A program made the translations under genes and the position numbers. The notes below the pieces were generated by a model. It searched no databases, was not told the origin of the DNA, and saw only the letters and a list, made by a program, of their open reading frames with translations. DNA of 45,721 nt from an uncultured Pelagibacteraceae bacterium (GTDB taxonomy: Bacteria > Pseudomonadota > Alphaproteobacteria > Pelagibacterales > Pelagibacteraceae): the NCBI GenBank assembly GCA_902606115.1, contig CACLFM010000009.1:1-45721 (forward strand), written 5' to 3'. Of the stretch, positions 8,464 through 16,247 are shown piece by piece. The number at the start of each line of letters is the position of its first letter. Position 1 is the first letter of the stretch.

Positions 8464-9231
8464 ATGAAAACAATAAAAATGTTAGCTTTAGTGCTAGTTC
8501 TTTTCGGAGCTACCACAGCAGCTAACTCAGCAACAGCCTTCTTAGCTACAGATGATTTCGTAGGTATTTCATTTTGGCTAATTTCAATGGGTATGTTGGC
8601 AGCTACAGCATTTTTCTTTATGGAGCAAGCAAACGTAAGCACTCAGTGGAGAAAATCAGTTAACGTAGCTGGATTAGTAACAGGTATTGCATTTATCCAC
8701 TATATGTACATGAGAGCGGTTTGGGTTGAAACAGGTGACACTCCAACTGTTTACAGATACATCGATTGGTTAATTACTGTACCGCTACAGTTAGTAGAAT
8801 TTTATCTAATTCTATCTGCAGTTAAGAAAGTACCAACAGGAATATTCTGGAGAATTTTAATCGGTTCTTTAGTTATGTTAGTTGGTGGTTATCTTGGAGA
8901 AGCAGGAATGATAAATGCTACGCTTGGTTTTGTAATCGGAATGGCTGGATGGATTTACATTTTATATGAAATCTTTTCTGGTGAGGCAGGTAAAGTTGCT
9001 GCTAAATCTGGTAACAAATCACTAGTAACAGCGTTCAGCGCTTTAAGAATGATCGTTACTGTAGGTTGGGCTATTTACCCACTAGGTTATATCTTCGGAT
9101 ACCTAACAGGTGGTGTTGACGCTAACTCATTGAACGTAATTTACAACTTAGCAGACTTCGTTAATAAGATCGCTTTTGGTATTATTATCTGGTCTTGTGC
9201 GGTTGCAAACTCTGGTAGAAGTAGAGCATAA
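8464..9231 (+). CDS. Proteorhodopsin, blue-absorbing type proton pump
   Basis: A 255-residue retinal protein of the inner membrane that pumps protons outward in light. An N-terminal signal-like segment (about 1-23) is followed by seven hydrophobic helices. By alignment to the classic proteorhodopsin, the conserved residues are all present: His79 (His75), proton acceptor Asp101 (Asp97), proton donor Glu112 (Glu108), and the retinal Schiff-base Lys235 (Lys231) in ADFVNKIAFG. The spectral-tuning position 105 is Gln109 here (RYIDWLITVPLQL), which predicts blue absorption, typical of open-ocean variants. The codons look unusually GC-rich for the region, as expected for a highly expressed gene. No retinal synthesis gene (blh, crt) is in the window. 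Confidence 0.98.
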   Translation: MKTIKMLALVLVLFGATTAANSATAFLATDDFVGISFWLISMGMLAATAFFFMEQANVSTQWRKSVNVAGLVTGIAFIHYMYMRAVWVETGDTPTVYRYIDWLITVPLQLVEFYLILSAVKKVPTGIFWRILIGSLVMLVGGYLGEAGMINATLGFVIGMAGWIYILYEIFSGEAGKVAAKSGNKSLVTAFSALRMIVTVGWAIYPLGYIFGYLTGGVDANSLNVIYNLADFVNKIAFGIIIWSCAVANSGRSRA

Positions 9232-9255
9232 TAAGCTTCGACTGAGAGAAATTTT

Positions 9256-9293
9256 AAATAGGGCAAGTAGAAATACTTGCCCTATTTTTTTTT
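9256..9293 (+). terminator. Strong intrinsic terminator after proteorhodopsin
   Basis: A 14-base-pair stem (9256-9269 with 9274-9287) is closed by the GNRA tetraloop GAAA and runs into nine T residues (9285-9293). It separates the proteorhodopsin transcript from the ferredoxin gene starting at 9312. Confidence 0.93.
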
Positions 9294-9311
9294 ATACCTA
9301 TATATTAATAA

Positions 9312-9632
9312 ATGACAAAAATTACTTACATTGAAAACAATGGAAAAGAACACACCATAGATGTTCAGAATGGACTTACTGTCATGGAAGGAGCTATTCA
9401 AAATGATATTCCAGGAATTGATGCGGATTGTGGAGGCAGTATGGCTTGTGCTACATGTCACGTTTATGTCAAAGATGATTGGTATGATAAATTAGATGAA
9501 AAGAGCGAAGGTGAGGATGATATGATAGATCAAGCATATGATCCAAAAAAAAATAGTAGACTAAGTTGCCAAATAATAGTCTCAGATAAAATAGAAGGAC
9601 TAATAGTTCATTTACCTGAAAAACAAGTTTAA
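9312..9632 (+). CDS. 2Fe-2S ferredoxin, adrenodoxin type
   Basis: A 106-residue soluble electron carrier. The cluster ligands are Cys40, Cys46, Cys49 (C-x5-C-x2-C in [14 protein letters not shown]) and Cys86 in SRLSCQI. This spacing is that of adrenodoxin/FdxB-type ferredoxins, which serve iron-sulfur cluster assembly or cytochrome P450 systems. The stop codon overlaps the start of the reductase gene (TAATG at 9630-9634), so the two are co-translated and are likely redox partners. Its placement next to proteorhodopsin matches the order I recall from SAR11 genomes, but the strong terminator between them argues for separate transcription. Confidence 0.95.
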   Translation: MTKITYIENNGKEHTIDVQNGLTVMEGAIQNDIPGIDADCGGSMACATCHVYVKDDWYDKLDEKSEGEDDMIDQAYDPKKNSRLSCQIIVSDKIEGLIVHLPEKQV

Positions 9633-10651
9633 TGATAAAAACAGATGCATTAATAATTGGAGCAGGCCCCACAGGATTATTTACTGCACATCAATTAAAA
9701 ATAATTGGATTAGATTGTCAGATTGTTGACAACCTAGATAAGATAGGTGGACAATGTATTGAGCTATATCCAGACAAACCTATTTATGACATTCCAGCAA
9801 TACCTGAATGCACAGGTGAAGAGTTAACAAAAAATTTAATTAAACAACTTGAACCCTTTAATATTAAATTTCACTTAAACGAAAGAGTCGATGAGGTTAA
9901 AAAAGATAATAACAATTGGGAAGTTAAAACAAGCAATGGAAAGAAATTTACAACACCTAATATAATAATTGCTGGAGGAGTAGGTTCTTTTGAACCTAGA
10001 AAGTTTCCTCTAAAAGAGTGTGAAAATTTTGAGAATAAATCTTTATTTTATTCTGTAAAAGATAAAAAGATATTTGACAAAAAGACAGTTTCTATTTTTG
10101 GTGGTGGAGATAGTGCACTCGATTGGGCGGTAGAACTTTCAAAAAATTCAAAAGTTAATTTAATCCATCGAAGAGATGAATTTAGAGGAGCAAACGCAAC
10201 AGTTGACAAAGTTCATGAGTTGGCAAATGCAGGAAAGATAAGCTTATTCACAAAGTATCAACTAAATGGAGTAAAAGGGTCCGATAATTTAGAAATTGTA
10301 GAGATCACTAACGACAACAAAGAAGTTAAAACTTTAAAAACTGATTACATTTTAGGTTTCTTTGGATTAATTATGCAACTTGGACCAATTGCAAAATGGG
10401 GTTTAAATCTCAATAAAAAAACAATTGAGGTAGATACTGAGAAATTTGAAACAAACCAACAAGGTATATACGCTGTTGGAGATATATGCACTTATCCAGG
10501 TAAACTGAAACTTATTTTGTCAGGTTTTCATGAGGGCGCATTGGCTGCAAGGGCGTGTTTTAAATTAGCAAGACCAAACGAAAAATATAGATTTGAATTC
10601 ACTACATCTTCTAAAACTATAAAAGACAGGCTTGGTGTTAAAAGTGATTGA
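9632..10651 (+). CDS. Ferredoxin-NADP(+) reductase, thioredoxin-reductase-like type
   Basis: A 339-residue flavoprotein. The FAD-binding Rossmann motif is GAGPTGLF near residue 9, and the NAD(P)H motif is GGGDSALDWA in the middle. IYAVGDICTYPGKLKLI binds FAD near the C-terminus. It lacks the C-x-x-C redox pair of true thioredoxin reductases and has the C-terminal extension of the TrxR-like ferredoxin reductases (as in Bacillus YumC). It probably moves electrons between NADPH and the adjacent ferredoxin. The gene overlaps ferredoxin by one base and the GST gene by 8 bases. Confidence 0.93.
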   Translation: MIKTDALIIGAGPTGLFTAHQLKIIGLDCQIVDNLDKIGGQCIELYPDKPIYDIPAIPECTGEELTKNLIKQLEPFNIKFHLNERVDEVKKDNNNWEVKTSNGKKFTTPNIIIAGGVGSFEPRKFPLKECENFENKSLFYSVKDKKIFDKKTVSIFGGGDSALDWAVELSKNSKVNLIHRRDEFRGANATVDKVHELANAGKISLFTKYQLNGVKGSDNLEIVEITNDNKEVKTLKTDYILGFFGLIMQLGPIAKWGLNLNKKTIEVDTEKFETNQQGIYAVGDICTYPGKLKLILSGFHEGALAARACFKLARPNEKYRFEFTTSSKTIKDRLGVKSD

Positions 10652-11270
10652 GCTATTTACCGCAAATACTCCTAATGGTAAAAAAATATCAATTATGCTT
10701 GAAGAAATCGGCTACGAATACAAAGTAAATACAATTAATTTAAATGAAGGAGAGCAATTTAAATCGGATTTTAAAAAAATAAGTCCTTTTAGCAAAATAC
10801 CTGTAATTAAGGATCATGAAAATAATGAGATAACTTTTGAGTCTGGGGCTATTCTTATTTATCTTGCAGAAAAAAGTGGAAAATATTTTGATAATGAAAA
10901 CAGAGGATATATTACACAATGGTTGATGGCACAAATGGGATATGTTGGACCAATTCTTGGCCAGCATCATCAGTTTCATCATTATAATCCTGGAAAAAGT
11001 GATTTTGGAGAACAAAGATATTTTAAAATATCCACATCAATTTATAAAAATTTAGATGAGAGATTATCAATTTCTAAATACTTAGCAGGAGAAAAATATA
11101 CTATTGCAGATATTGCAACTTTTCCTTGGATTGCCAGACATGATTGGCATGACATTGGTTTAATGAATTATAAAAATTTATGCAGATGGTACTTGGAGAT
11201 TTCAAAAAGAGATGCAGTTATTAGGGGTTATGATTACTTAAATAAAGGCGAAAAAATTCCTAAACCTTAG
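10644..11270 (+). CDS. yfcG: Glutathione S-transferase, YfcG-like (Nu class)
   Basis: About 208 residues, starting at the GTG at 10644. This gives an N-terminus reading IELFTANTPNGKKISIMLEE, matching YfcG homologues; an in-frame TTG at 10632 would add four residues and is less likely. The N-terminal thioredoxin fold includes FESGAILIYLAEK (glutathione binding), and the helical domain has GPILGQHHQFHH and YTIADIATFPW. YfcG relatives act as glutathione-dependent disulfide reductases or peroxidases. It overlaps the reductase gene by 8 bases, so a common redox operon is likely. Its 3' end overlaps convergent dksA by 4 bases. Confidence 0.88.
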   Translation: MIELFTANTPNGKKISIMLEEIGYEYKVNTINLNEGEQFKSDFKKISPFSKIPVIKDHENNEITFESGAILIYLAEKSGKYFDNENRGYITQWLMAQMGYVGPILGQHHQFHHYNPGKSDFGEQRYFKISTSIYKNLDERLSISKYLAGEKYTIADIATFPWIARHDWHDIGLMNYKNLCRWYLEISKRDAVIRGYDYLNKGEKIPKP

Positions 11271-11686
11271 GCATCATCAGCATATACTTTTTCTTCTTTT
11301 TCATGTTTTTCTTGAGCTGCAATTGATAAAGTTGCAACGGGTCTAGCTATAAGCCTTTTTATTCCAATAGGTTCCCCAGTATCTTCGCAAAAACCATAAG
11401 TTCCATCTTTGATTTTTTTTAAAGCAGAGTCTATTTTTGATATTAATTTTATTTGTCTATTAATTGCTCTCATCTCAACATTTTTATCTGTATAAGAACT
11501 TGCTTGGTCAACCATGTCTGCAGAAGTACTATTATCGTCCATCGAGCTATTATACAAAGCTTCGTTATTTGATCTTACCAAGTCTTTCTTCCAAACTAGC
11601 AACTTATTTTTAAAAAAAAGTTTATGTTTTTCACACATATACTTTTCTGATTCTTTAGGGATATAAGTTTTAGAAATTCTAACCAT
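11267..11686 (-). CDS. dksA: DksA-like RNA polymerase-binding transcription factor, zinc-less form
   Basis: A 139-residue coiled-coil factor that acts in the RNA polymerase secondary channel with ppGpp to control stable RNA and amino-acid genes. The C-terminal globular domain reads YGFCEDTGEPIGIKRL...ARPVATLSIAAQEKHE. Only Cys100 remains of the four zinc-finger cysteines, as is usual for alphaproteobacterial DksA proteins. Acidic residues at the coiled-coil tip (Asp57, Asp60) fall where catalytic Asp residues of DksA lie. The gene has its own near-consensus promoter and is divergent from the GT39 gene. Confidence 0.9.
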   Translation of the reverse strand: MVRISKTYIPKESEKYMCEKHKLFFKNKLLVWKKDLVRSNNEALYNSSMDDNSTSADMVDQASSYTDKNVEMRAINRQIKLISKIDSALKKIKDGTYGFCEDTGEPIGIKRLIARPVATLSIAAQEKHEKEEKVYADDA

Positions 11687-11707
11687 TATCTGTTTTAAAA
11701 CGTTGGC

Positions 11708-11735
11708 AGTATATTCAGCAAATAGATAGTGTCAA
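11708..11735 (-). promoter_or_regulatory. Sigma70-type promoter of dksA
   Basis: On the minus strand TTGACA (11735-11730) is followed by a 16-base spacer and TATACT (11713-11708). Initiation near 11701 would give a leader of about 15 bases before the dksA ATG at 11686. The -35 hexamer is a perfect consensus. Confidence 0.7.
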
Positions 11736-11764
11736 GTAAGGTTTAATTGTATAAATTCAAATAA

Positions 11765-13084
11765 ATGGTGATTTATAAAAAGCAAATAAAAAAAATTTTT
11801 TACATTTTTTTAGTAACACATTTAATATTATGGACTCTGATTCCATCATTGACTAATAGCAATCTACCCCTTGATACTATAGAAGCACTCGCATGGGGAA
11901 GTAATTTAGATTGGGGTTTTAATAAACATCCACCCATGAGTGCATTATTTGTTGAGATAGTTTATAATATATTCGGATCCAATGATTGGGCATATTATTT
12001 GCTTAGTCAAATTTTTATAATTTTTTCTTTTTTTATCGTTTTTCAATTTAGTAAAGAAATTCTCAGTAATGAAAATTTAGCTTTTGTCGCTGTATTATTA
12101 TTGGAAGGTATTTATTTTTATAATTTCACAACCCCTGAATTTAATGTAAACGTTTGTCAAATTCCTTTTTGGGTTTTGACAGTTTATTATTCATGGAAAA
12201 TTTTTAATCAAAAAATACCTAAATTTAAGGACTGTATTATAGTTGGAATATTTGCTGCAGGTGGTTTTCTGTCTAAATATCTATTTATCTACTTACTGAT
12301 ATCAATTGATTTGTTTTTTATTTATTTAATTTTTTTTAAGAAAGATCGTAAATTTCACTTTAACTATGTATTTACCTTAGAAGTCTTTTTTGTTTTATTA
12401 ATCCCACACATTATATGGCTGTTTAATAATGATTTTATCACTATTACTTATGGATTAACAAGATCAAGTGCAGATGTATCAACTATTTTGGATCATCTTT
12501 TTTATCCTCTCATATTTATTTTTAAACAAGTTGGAATATTAATACCATTTTTTGTAATGTTTTATTTTCTTACAAAAAAAATTAAACTAAATTACAGTTT
12601 AAAAGATAAAAATCTTTTGTTCCTTTTATCAATAAATATTCTACCAATTGTTTTAATTCTTTTGACATCTATGTTGATGGGCTCAAAGATCAGAACTATG
12701 TGGATGACGCCTTTTTACTTATTTTTTGGAACTTTGTTAGTTTACATTTTTCAAAAGTATATTAAGAAAAATTATAAAAGTTTTGTAATATCATTTTTAA
12801 TTTTATTCCTTTTATCACCTATCACCTACGCATATGTTTCGATTATGAAAACTGATAAAAGGACAGACTACCCTGGAAAACAAATTGCAGAAAAAGTTCA
12901 AAATAAATGGAATAATGAATTTAAAGATCCTATAAATGTAGTTTTGGGAAATGAGTGGAGTGCTGGAAATTTGTCCTATCATTTAAATACTAGACCGGTT
13001 TGGGAGGGAGAGGTAGATAAAAATAAGCTAGATGGTTATAAAGTTTATATTTGTATAGATAATATTTGCGTTGGGAATAGATGA
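11765..13084 (+). CDS. GT39-family (ArnT/PMT-like) membrane glycosyltransferase
   Basis: A 439-residue integral membrane protein with many hydrophobic segments and a short hydrophilic C-terminus. The first periplasmic loop has LDTIEALAWGSNLDWGFNKHPPMSALFVE, split here by its key residues: an acidic residue after the first helix and the HPP motif, typical of PMT_2/ArnT enzymes. These enzymes transfer a sugar from an undecaprenyl- or dolichyl-phosphate carrier to lipid A, glycan or protein on the periplasmic face. It forms a tight operon (4-base overlaps) with a 42-residue membrane protein and a DPM1-like GT2 that could make its lipid-linked donor. The substrate is unknown. Confidence 0.83.
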   Translation: MVIYKKQIKKIFYIFLVTHLILWTLIPSLTNSNLPLDTIEALAWGSNLDWGFNKHPPMSALFVEIVYNIFGSNDWAYYLLSQIFIIFSFFIVFQFSKEILSNENLAFVAVLLLEGIYFYNFTTPEFNVNVCQIPFWVLTVYYSWKIFNQKIPKFKDCIIVGIFAAGGFLSKYLFIYLLISIDLFFIYLIFFKKDRKFHFNYVFTLEVFFVLLIPHIIWLFNNDFITITYGLTRSSADVSTILDHLFYPLIFIFKQVGILIPFFVMFYFLTKKIKLNYSLKDKNLLFLLSINILPIVLILLTSMLMGSKIRTMWMTPFYLFFGTLLVYIFQKYIKKNYKSFVISFLILFLLSPITYAYVSIMKTDKRTDYPGKQIAEKVQNKWNNEFKDPINVVLGNEWSAGNLSYHLNTRPVWEGEVDKNKLDGYKVYICIDNICVGNR

Positions 13085-13209
13085 ATGAATTTATAGATAA
13101 AAATAAAAAATTGATACTAATTATTTTTATAATTGGTGTGATAGAGTTTTCTGGGCATGGAATATTTGCATCTTTGATAAGATTTTTAAATTCAATAAAT
13201 TTTATATGA
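13081..13209 (+). CDS. 42-residue single-span membrane protein in the glycosylation operon
   Basis: An open frame from the ATG at 13081 to the TGA at 13207-13209 encodes 42 residues. Its start overlaps the GT39 stop in an ATGA (13081-13084), and its stop overlaps the GT2 start in another ATGA (13206-13209). It exactly fills a 121-base space in a genome with almost no spare DNA. The sequence has a charged N-terminus (MNEFIDKNKK), one hydrophobic segment (about residues 11-31) and a short polar tail. I do not recognise the family. It could be a partner of the two glycosyltransferases, such as a reduced flippase-like or scaffolding peptide, or a remnant of a larger gene. Confidence 0.6.
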   Translation: MNEFIDKNKKLILIIFIIGVIEFSGHGIFASLIRFLNSINFI

Positions 13210-14075
13210 AAATTAAAATATTAATTCCACTTTATAATGATTGGCAATCATTGATAAAACTTCTTGAGGAAATCGATCAACAAATAATAGAAATTAATAA
13301 TAATTTTTCTGTAATAATTTTAAATGATGGATCGGTAGAAAAAATTCCGGATAATTTCCCAAATTATTCAAAAATAAATTCAATTAAAGTTCTAAATTTA
13401 AAGACTAATATTGGACACGCCAGATGTATTGCAATCGGTCTAAAGTATATACTTAAAAATGATGATGCCGATTATGTTATTCCTATGGATGCTGATGGTG
13501 AAGATAGACCAGAGGAGATTAAGGATTTAGTAAAAAAGATAAGAGAGAGTTCAGATATACCGGTTGTTTGCGAAAGGGTTAAAAGATCTGAGAGTATTTT
13601 CTTCAAGTTTTGTTACTTTATTCATAAATTAATAACAATAACTTTTACCGGAAATTCTATAAAGTTTGGCAATTTTACTTGTCTACCAAAAGTAGTTGTA
13701 AAAAGAATGATTGAAGAGAAAGCGACATGGAGCAGTTTTTCTGGAGCTCTAACAAAGATTTCAAAAATAAAAGTTGCAGTACCATCGGAGAGAGGCACTA
13801 GATATTTTGGACCGTCTAAAATGAGTTTTAAAAACCTTTTTGTCCATTCTTTATCGATAATGGCTGTTTTCAAGTATAACGTTTTAATTAGATCAATATT
13901 ATTTTTTTTTATATACCTTTTTTTAATTTATGAAAAAATTTCGGTAATTACATTAATACCTATTTTGCTAATAATTATATTCAACTTATTGGTATTTATG
14001 GTCTCTAAAAGAGAAAATTTAGAGGATTATAAGAACTCAATTAAGAATATTTTTGATGTAAAAATTGTTAAATGA
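13206..14075 (+). CDS. DPM1/GtrB-like GT2 glycosyltransferase with membrane anchor
   Basis: A 289-residue protein. The GT2 catalytic domain starts KIKILIPLYNDWQSL and has VIILNDGS, NIGHARCIAIGL and the metal-binding IPMDADGEDRPEEI. The C-terminal 70 residues include two hydrophobic helices (around 225-265), as in polyprenyl-phosphate sugar synthases. Such enzymes make undecaprenyl-phosphate-linked sugars that serve membrane transferases, which fits the GT39 encoded two genes upstream. The start overlaps the 42-residue gene by 4 bases. The sugar is unknown. Confidence 0.85.
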   Translation: MKIKILIPLYNDWQSLIKLLEEIDQQIIEINNNFSVIILNDGSVEKIPDNFPNYSKINSIKVLNLKTNIGHARCIAIGLKYILKNDDADYVIPMDADGEDRPEEIKDLVKKIRESSDIPVVCERVKRSESIFFKFCYFIHKLITITFTGNSIKFGNFTCLPKVVVKRMIEEKATWSSFSGALTKISKIKVAVPSERGTRYFGPSKMSFKNLFVHSLSIMAVFKYNVLIRSILFFFIYLFLIYEKISVITLIPILLIIIFNLLVFMVSKRENLEDYKNSIKNIFDVKIVK

Positions 14076-14090
14076 TACTAAAATTTTGTA

Positions 14091-16241
14091 ATGGAGAATA
14101 TTGATTTGGAAACTGTAAAATCTTTCGTAGACACGCTTTGGGTAATAGACTGTGCTATATTGGTATTTATTATGCAAGCTGGCTTTATGTGTATGGAGAC
14201 AGGCCTATCACGTCATAAAAATTCTATTAATGTTGCATTAAAGAACGCTGCTGATTTTGGTGTTGCTGTTGTTGTTTTCTGGATTTTTGGTTTTGGTTTG
14301 ATGTTCGGCAAAAGTTATAATGGACTTTTCGGAACAGACCTGTTTTTTTTTAAGACAGATATAGCTGAATATATGGTGTACTTCGTATTTCAAGCAATGT
14401 TTGTTGCAACTGCTGCAACTATTATTTCAGGAGCCGTAGCAGAAAGAATGAAATTTAATGGCTATATAATTATAACAATATTAGCTACAGGAATTATTTA
14501 TCCTATTGTAGGTCATTGGGCATGGTCTTCGAGTTATCTTAACAACATGGATGCAGAAAGACAACTATTAGAGATTACTGGTCAAATAAACACATCAGGT
14601 TGGTTAAGTAATTTAGGTTTCATTGACTTTGCTGGTAGCACTATTGTTCATTCAGTTGGTGGGTGGATGGCACTTGCGGCAGTTATGATTTTAGGACCAA
14701 GAATTGGAAAATATTCAAAAGCTAATCAAGGAAAGTTTACTGGCTCTAGTTTCCCTTTAGCAGTATTAGGTACCTTAATTCTTTGGTTTGGTTGGTTTGG
14801 ATTTAATGGTGGTAGCAACGGTGCTATGGATGAAGCTGTCCCACTCATATTAATTAATACATTTCTAGCAGCTTCGTTTGGCTTACTAACTGGTCTTGGT
14901 ATTTCTTTCTTTTTATTTAAAAAACCTGACCCTTATTATGTAATTATTGGACCTTTAGCTGGCTTAGTCGCTATTACTGCAGGATGCAACTCAATGACCT
15001 CTGTTGTTTCAATCTTTGTAGGGATAACAGGCGCTGTAATTGCAATAATTGTTAACGAGGTTTTACACAAATACGAAATTGATGATGTCGTTGGAGCTAT
15101 ACCTGTTCACTTAGCAGCTGGAGTTTGGGGAACTTTAGCTGTAGGTTTTTTTGGTGATTTAGATAAGCTTGGTACTGGTTTAAGTAGATTTGAGCAAATC
15201 GAAGCTCAATTAATAGGTATAATTTCAATTGGAGCATTTACTTTTATAGGATCCTATTTCATTTTAAAGGTTTTAAATTATCTTTATCCACTTAGAGTAA
15301 GCCCTGTTCAAGAAGAACTAGGACTTAATATTGCAGAACACAATGCAACTTCAGTCGAACATGATTTAATTTCTATCTTGGAAAAACAATCTGAAAGTGG
15401 AGATTTAACTATTAGAGGACCGCAAGATCCATTTACAGCCGGAGGTGTCATAGGCTTGTATTATAACAAATTAATGAGCAAGCTAGAGAATAGCGAAATA
15501 GAAAAAAATCAATGGCGAGACAGAATTACTAATGAAGTTAAACTTGCAGTCAAAGTTCAAGAAAATTTTTTACCTAAAAGAAATTTAGAGAATTATCCTG
15601 TTCATGGAGTTAATCTTGCAGCAAGAGAAGTATCTGGAGATTTTTTTAGTTTTTATCCTCACAATGAAAGTGTTTATTTCATTATAGCGGATGTAGCTGG
15701 CAAGGGTATCCATGCCGGTATGGTTATGGCAAAAGCCTCAACTTTATTTGAAATTATGTCCAGAGATCTAGTTGATGTAGATGAAATGGCATTCCACATG
15801 AATAATGATTTACACTTAACTAAAACAGGGGGAATGTTTGTTACATCGATTATAGGTAACTATAATATTAAAAGTGACGAGGTAACCTGGGTAAATGCCG
15901 GCCATCAACCTGCTTTATTAAGGGATAGCAAAGGTAATTTTGAAGAATTCGAGAGCAAATCACCACCCTTAGGTGTTATAAAGCAAAATTCAAAAAACGA
16001 ATACTTTGTGCACAAATCTAACTTAAATGGAGATAGATTTTATGCTTTCACGGATGGTTTGTCAGAAAGTTTAGATAAAAATAATAAAGAAATTGGTATC
16101 GAGGGTTCTAAAGAGGTAATAAACAGAAACTTTAATAAGGATGTACAGAATGAACTCAATAGCATTACCAAAGAAGTATCTTCCAATGCGAAAAATCTAC
16201 AATTAAGTGATGATTTAACTGTTCTAGTTATTGGAAATTAA
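14091..16241 (+). CDS. amt: Ammonium transporter fused to a PP2C/SpoIIE-type phosphatase domain
   Basis: A 716-residue fusion. Residues 1 to about 412 form a complete Amt/MEP/Rh channel with the usual features: Asp179, pore twin histidines His187 and His340, Phe gate region (Phe104 in VFQAMF; WFGWFGFNGGS at 232-242), and the C-terminal LRVSPVQEELGLNIAEH. A helical linker (about 420-495) follows. Residues 505-716 are a SpoIIE/RsbU PP2C domain with all metal-binding aspartates: Asp517 (VSGDFF), Asp534 (ADVAGKG), Asp655 (FTDG) and Asp707-Asp708 (DDLTVL). This predicts a membrane ammonium sensor or transporter that dephosphorylates a serine-phosphorylated anti-anti-sigma protein. It lies 15 bases after the GT2 gene. 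No GlnK gene is nearby. Confidence 0.92.
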   Translation: MENIDLETVKSFVDTLWVIDCAILVFIMQAGFMCMETGLSRHKNSINVALKNAADFGVAVVVFWIFGFGLMFGKSYNGLFGTDLFFFKTDIAEYMVYFVFQAMFVATAATIISGAVAERMKFNGYIIITILATGIIYPIVGHWAWSSSYLNNMDAERQLLEITGQINTSGWLSNLGFIDFAGSTIVHSVGGWMALAAVMILGPRIGKYSKANQGKFTGSSFPLAVLGTLILWFGWFGFNGGSNGAMDEAVPLILINTFLAASFGLLTGLGISFFLFKKPDPYYVIIGPLAGLVAITAGCNSMTSVVSIFVGITGAVIAIIVNEVLHKYEIDDVVGAIPVHLAAGVWGTLAVGFFGDLDKLGTGLSRFEQIEAQLIGIISIGAFTFIGSYFILKVLNYLYPLRVSPVQEELGLNIAEHNATSVEHDLISILEKQSESGDLTIRGPQDPFTAGGVIGLYYNKLMSKLENSEIEKNQWRDRITNEVKLAVKVQENFLPKRNLENYPVHGVNLAAREVSGDFFSFYPHNESVYFIIADVAGKGIHAGMVMAKASTLFEIMSRDLVDVDEMAFHMNNDLHLTKTGGMFVTSIIGNYNIKSDEVTWVNAGHQPALLRDSKGNFEEFESKSPPLGVIKQNSKNEYFVHKSNLNGDRFYAFTDGLSESLDKNNKEIGIEGSKEVINRNFNKDVQNELNSITKEVSSNAKNLQLSDDLTVLVIGN

Positions 16242-16247
16242 TTTTTT

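Noticed and set aside
8442-8642. Minus-strand 66-codon frame over the proteorhodopsin start
   Set aside because: It lies opposite the signal peptide and first helix of proteorhodopsin and has no features of its own.
11267-11686. DksA with missing zinc cysteines as a broken gene
   Set aside because: Alphaproteobacterial DksA proteins commonly keep only one of the four cysteines; length and other motifs are intact.
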